Below, piece by piece: positions 60,995-64,000 of a DNA stretch of 64,000 nucleotides. Position 1 is the stretch's first letter; every line of letters begins with the position of its first letter. The stretch spans positions 5,890,570-5,954,569 of the forward strand of contig BROE01000003.1 in the NCBI GenBank assembly GCA_036571765.1, written 5' to 3'. The stretch is from Plecoglossus altivelis (lineage: Eukaryota; Chordata; Actinopteri; Osmeriformes; Plecoglossidae). The translations under genes and the position numbers were made by a program. The notes below the pieces were generated by a model. The model was not told the DNA's origin and made no database searches. It saw nothing but the letters and a program-made list of their open reading frames with translations.

Positions 60995-63900
60995 CTAAAA
61001 TAAGCATCAAGGGACGAAGGCCAGATTCGAACCCCGGTCCTTGATCTTCCTCTGTACAGTACATTTTTTGGGCACCCTTCATTTGTCTATCTGCATAGAA
61101 GCATCGGCAACGAGGGGGGGAAAGATATACACGAAAGAACGTGTGTACACTGAGGGTAGCTGTCACCTCAGGAAGTAGGTTACCATGTTCACACGCTCTT
61201 CAGCTGACACACACTGCAGACTGCCAATGCCACAAGTGTGAGAGTGAGGGTTTGGGACTCTTTGATTTATTTGTTATGAAGGAGCTTTTCATAGCTCCTA
61301 GACGGCCATGTCTGCTCCTTTGTTTTCCAACCAGGGGCTGCAAAGGCAAAGCAAAACAGAGCCTGTTTAAGTTGCCAACTGGAAAAATGAAGAGTAAACA
61401 CTAGCATGCCTCCCATTTCTTCACGTTGAGCGTGGAGATGCCAGAAAACAATTCAATTCATCTTCGCTGGAGGGGCACTCAAAGCACATGCTAAACGTTC
61501 AGATCAGGCAAGGGAGGGAGAGAGATGGAGATAAAGAGGGAAAAGGGGAGGAGAGGAGAGAAGGAGAGGGGAGGGGAGGGAAAGCAAAGTGAAGGGAGGT
61601 GAGGGGAAGGGGAAGTGAGGTGAGGGGAAGGGGAGGATGCAAGCATTCATCCAGCTGTCTAGTTGAGTGAAAGGGTGCTAGTGGTGCCTCAGTGGCCTGC
61701 GCGGAGCTCCTGGTGAGTTGGAATTAGCTGGAAACTCTTGCGGTCAACCGGAGAGACATGGTGGATTGGTTGCTCAGGCGTGTATCTGTATAAATATTAG
61801 CGTGAGCGTGGGCTTTAGTCAGAGTGTTCGTGTGAATGTGTCAGAATTCGTGTGTTAGTATAAGTGTGCTAGCGTGACTGTACGTGTGTATGTCTCGGTG
61901 TTCTTTTTGAAGAGATATTCCTCCAGATGTTTGACTGGTCTCACTGACTGATGGTTAGATAGGCAATAGATAGGCAGATCTGTCAACTGCTTGCCCAAAC
62001 CACTGTCATTATGTTGATGGTAAAATCACACCTCCATATCATGCTCAGTGTAGTAATCCTTGATGCTGGTAAGTTAACCAAGTACAATATCACACTATTA
62101 TGCAAGCAGGAGCCTATCTTGGTTGCTATGGTCATGCTTGTTTTTATATCATAACAGATTATGTTATATTTATTGGGTGTTTTAATAGTCACAACACTGT
62201 TGGACTGTTTCCCAACATCTTGATACTAACTTGGAATCGTAAACTATACGTAATCCTTTCTCCATATGTCAAAATGTCAAATCCACAAAACATAGCTACA
62301 CTAACTCTAAATCACAATATTCTACAGTTCAGTCTGGTTTAATGACAACTACCCACAAAATCCTTTTCAACACAGCACTTGTTTTTAAATGAAAACGAAG
62401 AAAGCAGAGCCATAAAAAGAAACATAGGTAAAAATAGATATTATGAAAATTGCACATTTCTGGTTCCTGACAGACTGAAGGATGGACATTTAGTCCAAAT
62501 GTGCTGTGCTGTCGGTGGGAGGTAAATTCCCAGAAAAGGTCTTGTGTCTATTTTGTTTGTTGGAAAAGATAATTGCTCATCCAAGCTCACCCAGGATGCC
62601 TCTCTCTCTTCCAATGGCAATATAAACTTCTACTGTATTCTGGGAAGAAGAGTTATGTTGACCTCTCTCCATCTCAGACAGCCGTTTGAAGTGTGTGCTT
62701 GTGTGCGCCTGTGACTGTGTGTGCGCCTGAGTGTGCGTCTCCGTGGGTGTGTGTGTGTCTGTGAAGGCTGTGTGTGTGTGCATCCATGTGAGTGTGTGTT
62801 TATGTGTGTGATTGTAGGGTTAGTGTGATGATACAAGTATTTGCAGACTGCAGAGCTCCGTTTGTGTCTGTGAATTATATGTGCGGGGGCGGTTAGTAGA
62901 CAAGGTGTGGGGGTGGGAGTGTTGGTTGAGGGGGGGTGACTGCTCTGTAGTGAGCGTCTGTGACTCAGCCTTCAGCAATGAGGGAGTACTGAGAGAGTGA
63001 GAGAGAGGGGGGGGGGGCAGATATGAATGAGTATAGGCTGTGTTTATGTGGGTCAGTTGACTTCTCTTAAACCCTTCCAACCCCTTCACCCCCCAGTCTC
63101 CACGAATCAGGATGTGACCCTTCCCGACTACTGTCATGGCTGGCTGAAAGATGAGCCTTGTTTGCAGGAAGAAAAGCCAAACACATGGTGACAACAGCAA
63201 AAGAAATCCCTTTGTGGTGTGTCAATGGCCTGTCTGATGAAAGCCAAGGGCTGTTGTGTTTACACAGAGAGAACAGGAGTGCTGGGCCTGACCGCGTTTC
63301 AACATGAAGGCTCTTATCTCCACCAGCACCCGGCTGGTGTTAGAGAGAGTGGGGTCATGTTGCTATGGTCAGCCGTGATCTTTGAAGGGTCAACTCCATA
63401 GGCTGGGGAGAGGGGAGGGGAGGGCAGAGGCGGGCGGGAGGAGGGGGGAGGCCTGAAGGTGGGGAGGGCAGGAGAGGGCGGGGGGCGGGGGGGACTCACT
63501 AAACAGGGATCAGTTAAAACTGCCACGGACATTTCCAGAGGGGCACAAGTGTTTGAGAGGAAACGGTCCGAGTTTGCGTTTGGCTTCGCATGCGCGCAAA
63601 TTGCCCTTCCTGTTTATGCAGCTGTTCTACTGTATTTTGAGGGATTTCCAGATACAACAACTTTCCCTCCACAATGACAGGGAGGAGGCGTAAACACAGG
63701 ACTGCACAGAGTAGCCGCACCAGGTGCTCCTGAGCTCTGACACTTCCCTGACACGATGACTCAGCACAGACTTCCCCATGACACACCAGGAGAAGGACGT
63801 GTCACTCGGTGGATCTGTCGTGGACCTTGAGTTTATCCTTGTAAGGAAGAAGGCTGTATATTTTCAGCACGAGCTGTCATTGTGTTTTAAACTGACATGA

Positions 63901-64000
63901 CAGACAACAACCACTGTTGTTTTTTTCTGTCCTCCCTGCCTGGTAGCTAAGATGTGGCTACTTTGCGACATGGCCAGTAAATAAAGACAATTCCTTGACT
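60993..64000. other. Intergenic region to the window end
   Basis: A purine-rich GGGGAGG stretch (61,510-61,640), GT-rich patches (62,690-62,810), G-rich tracts at 62,930-63,020 and 63,400-63,495, and unique sequence between. A tRNA-like B box occurs on the minus strand near 61,030 without an A box. There is no coding exon that I recognise. Confidence 0.5.

Noticed and set aside
61020..61060. Minus-strand GGGGTTCGAATCTGG, like a tRNA T arm
   Set aside because: No A box or acceptor stem at the right distance, so neither a tRNA gene nor a definable SINE.

Overview
The window reads as teleost (ray-finned fish) nuclear DNA. It has compact multi-exon genes with GT-AG introns, very dense CA/GT and CT/GA microsatellites, tRNA-derived SINE remnants with the usual fish 3' tail, one MITE-like element and an assembly gap of 313 Ns. 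I cannot name the species from sequence alone.

Layout. (1) 1-8,060, plus strand: 3' two-thirds of TUBGCP6 (gamma-tubulin complex component 6). I could place 14 coding exons; the 5' exons lie left of the window. (2) 8,086-20,001, minus strand: APPL2, complete, 21 coding exons that join in phase to 665 aa (human about 664 aa), running tail-to-tail into TUBGCP6. (3) 21,701-27,127 and beyond, plus strand: OCC1 (C12orf75 homologue), five coding exons encoding 62 aa, head-to-head with APPL2 and preceded by a TATA box. (4) About 28,000-64,000: no protein-coding gene that I can support. It holds SINEs, a MITE-like element, several minisatellites, a short interstitial telomeric tract, long CT/GA tracts and unique AT-rich DNA.

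The genes are unrelated in function. TUBGCP6 is a structural part of the gamma-tubulin ring complex. APPL2 is a BAR-PH-PTB endosomal adaptor. OCC1 is a very small conserved protein of unclear role. The head-to-head APPL2/OCC1 pair matches the human 12q23.3 order as I recall it, where a gene-poor interval with NUAK1 beyond follows C12orf75. The right half may be the fish counterpart of that interval, although no NUAK1 exon is visible. TUBGCP6 is on 22q13 in human, so its position beside APPL2 is a fish-versus-mammal difference.

The most notable observations are a 39-bp perfect inverted repeat with a one-base centre in an OCC1 intron, a two-class (27-aa then 29-aa) repeat array in TUBGCP6, a decayed copy of one APPL2 exon edge inside the adjacent intron, polyadenylation signals of two convergent genes about 45-90 bp apart, and a 38-bp minisatellite carrying an E-box palindrome. 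I found no evidence of a novel multi-gene system. Exon boundaries were read by hand from splice consensus, reading frame and recalled human proteins; no alignment was run.
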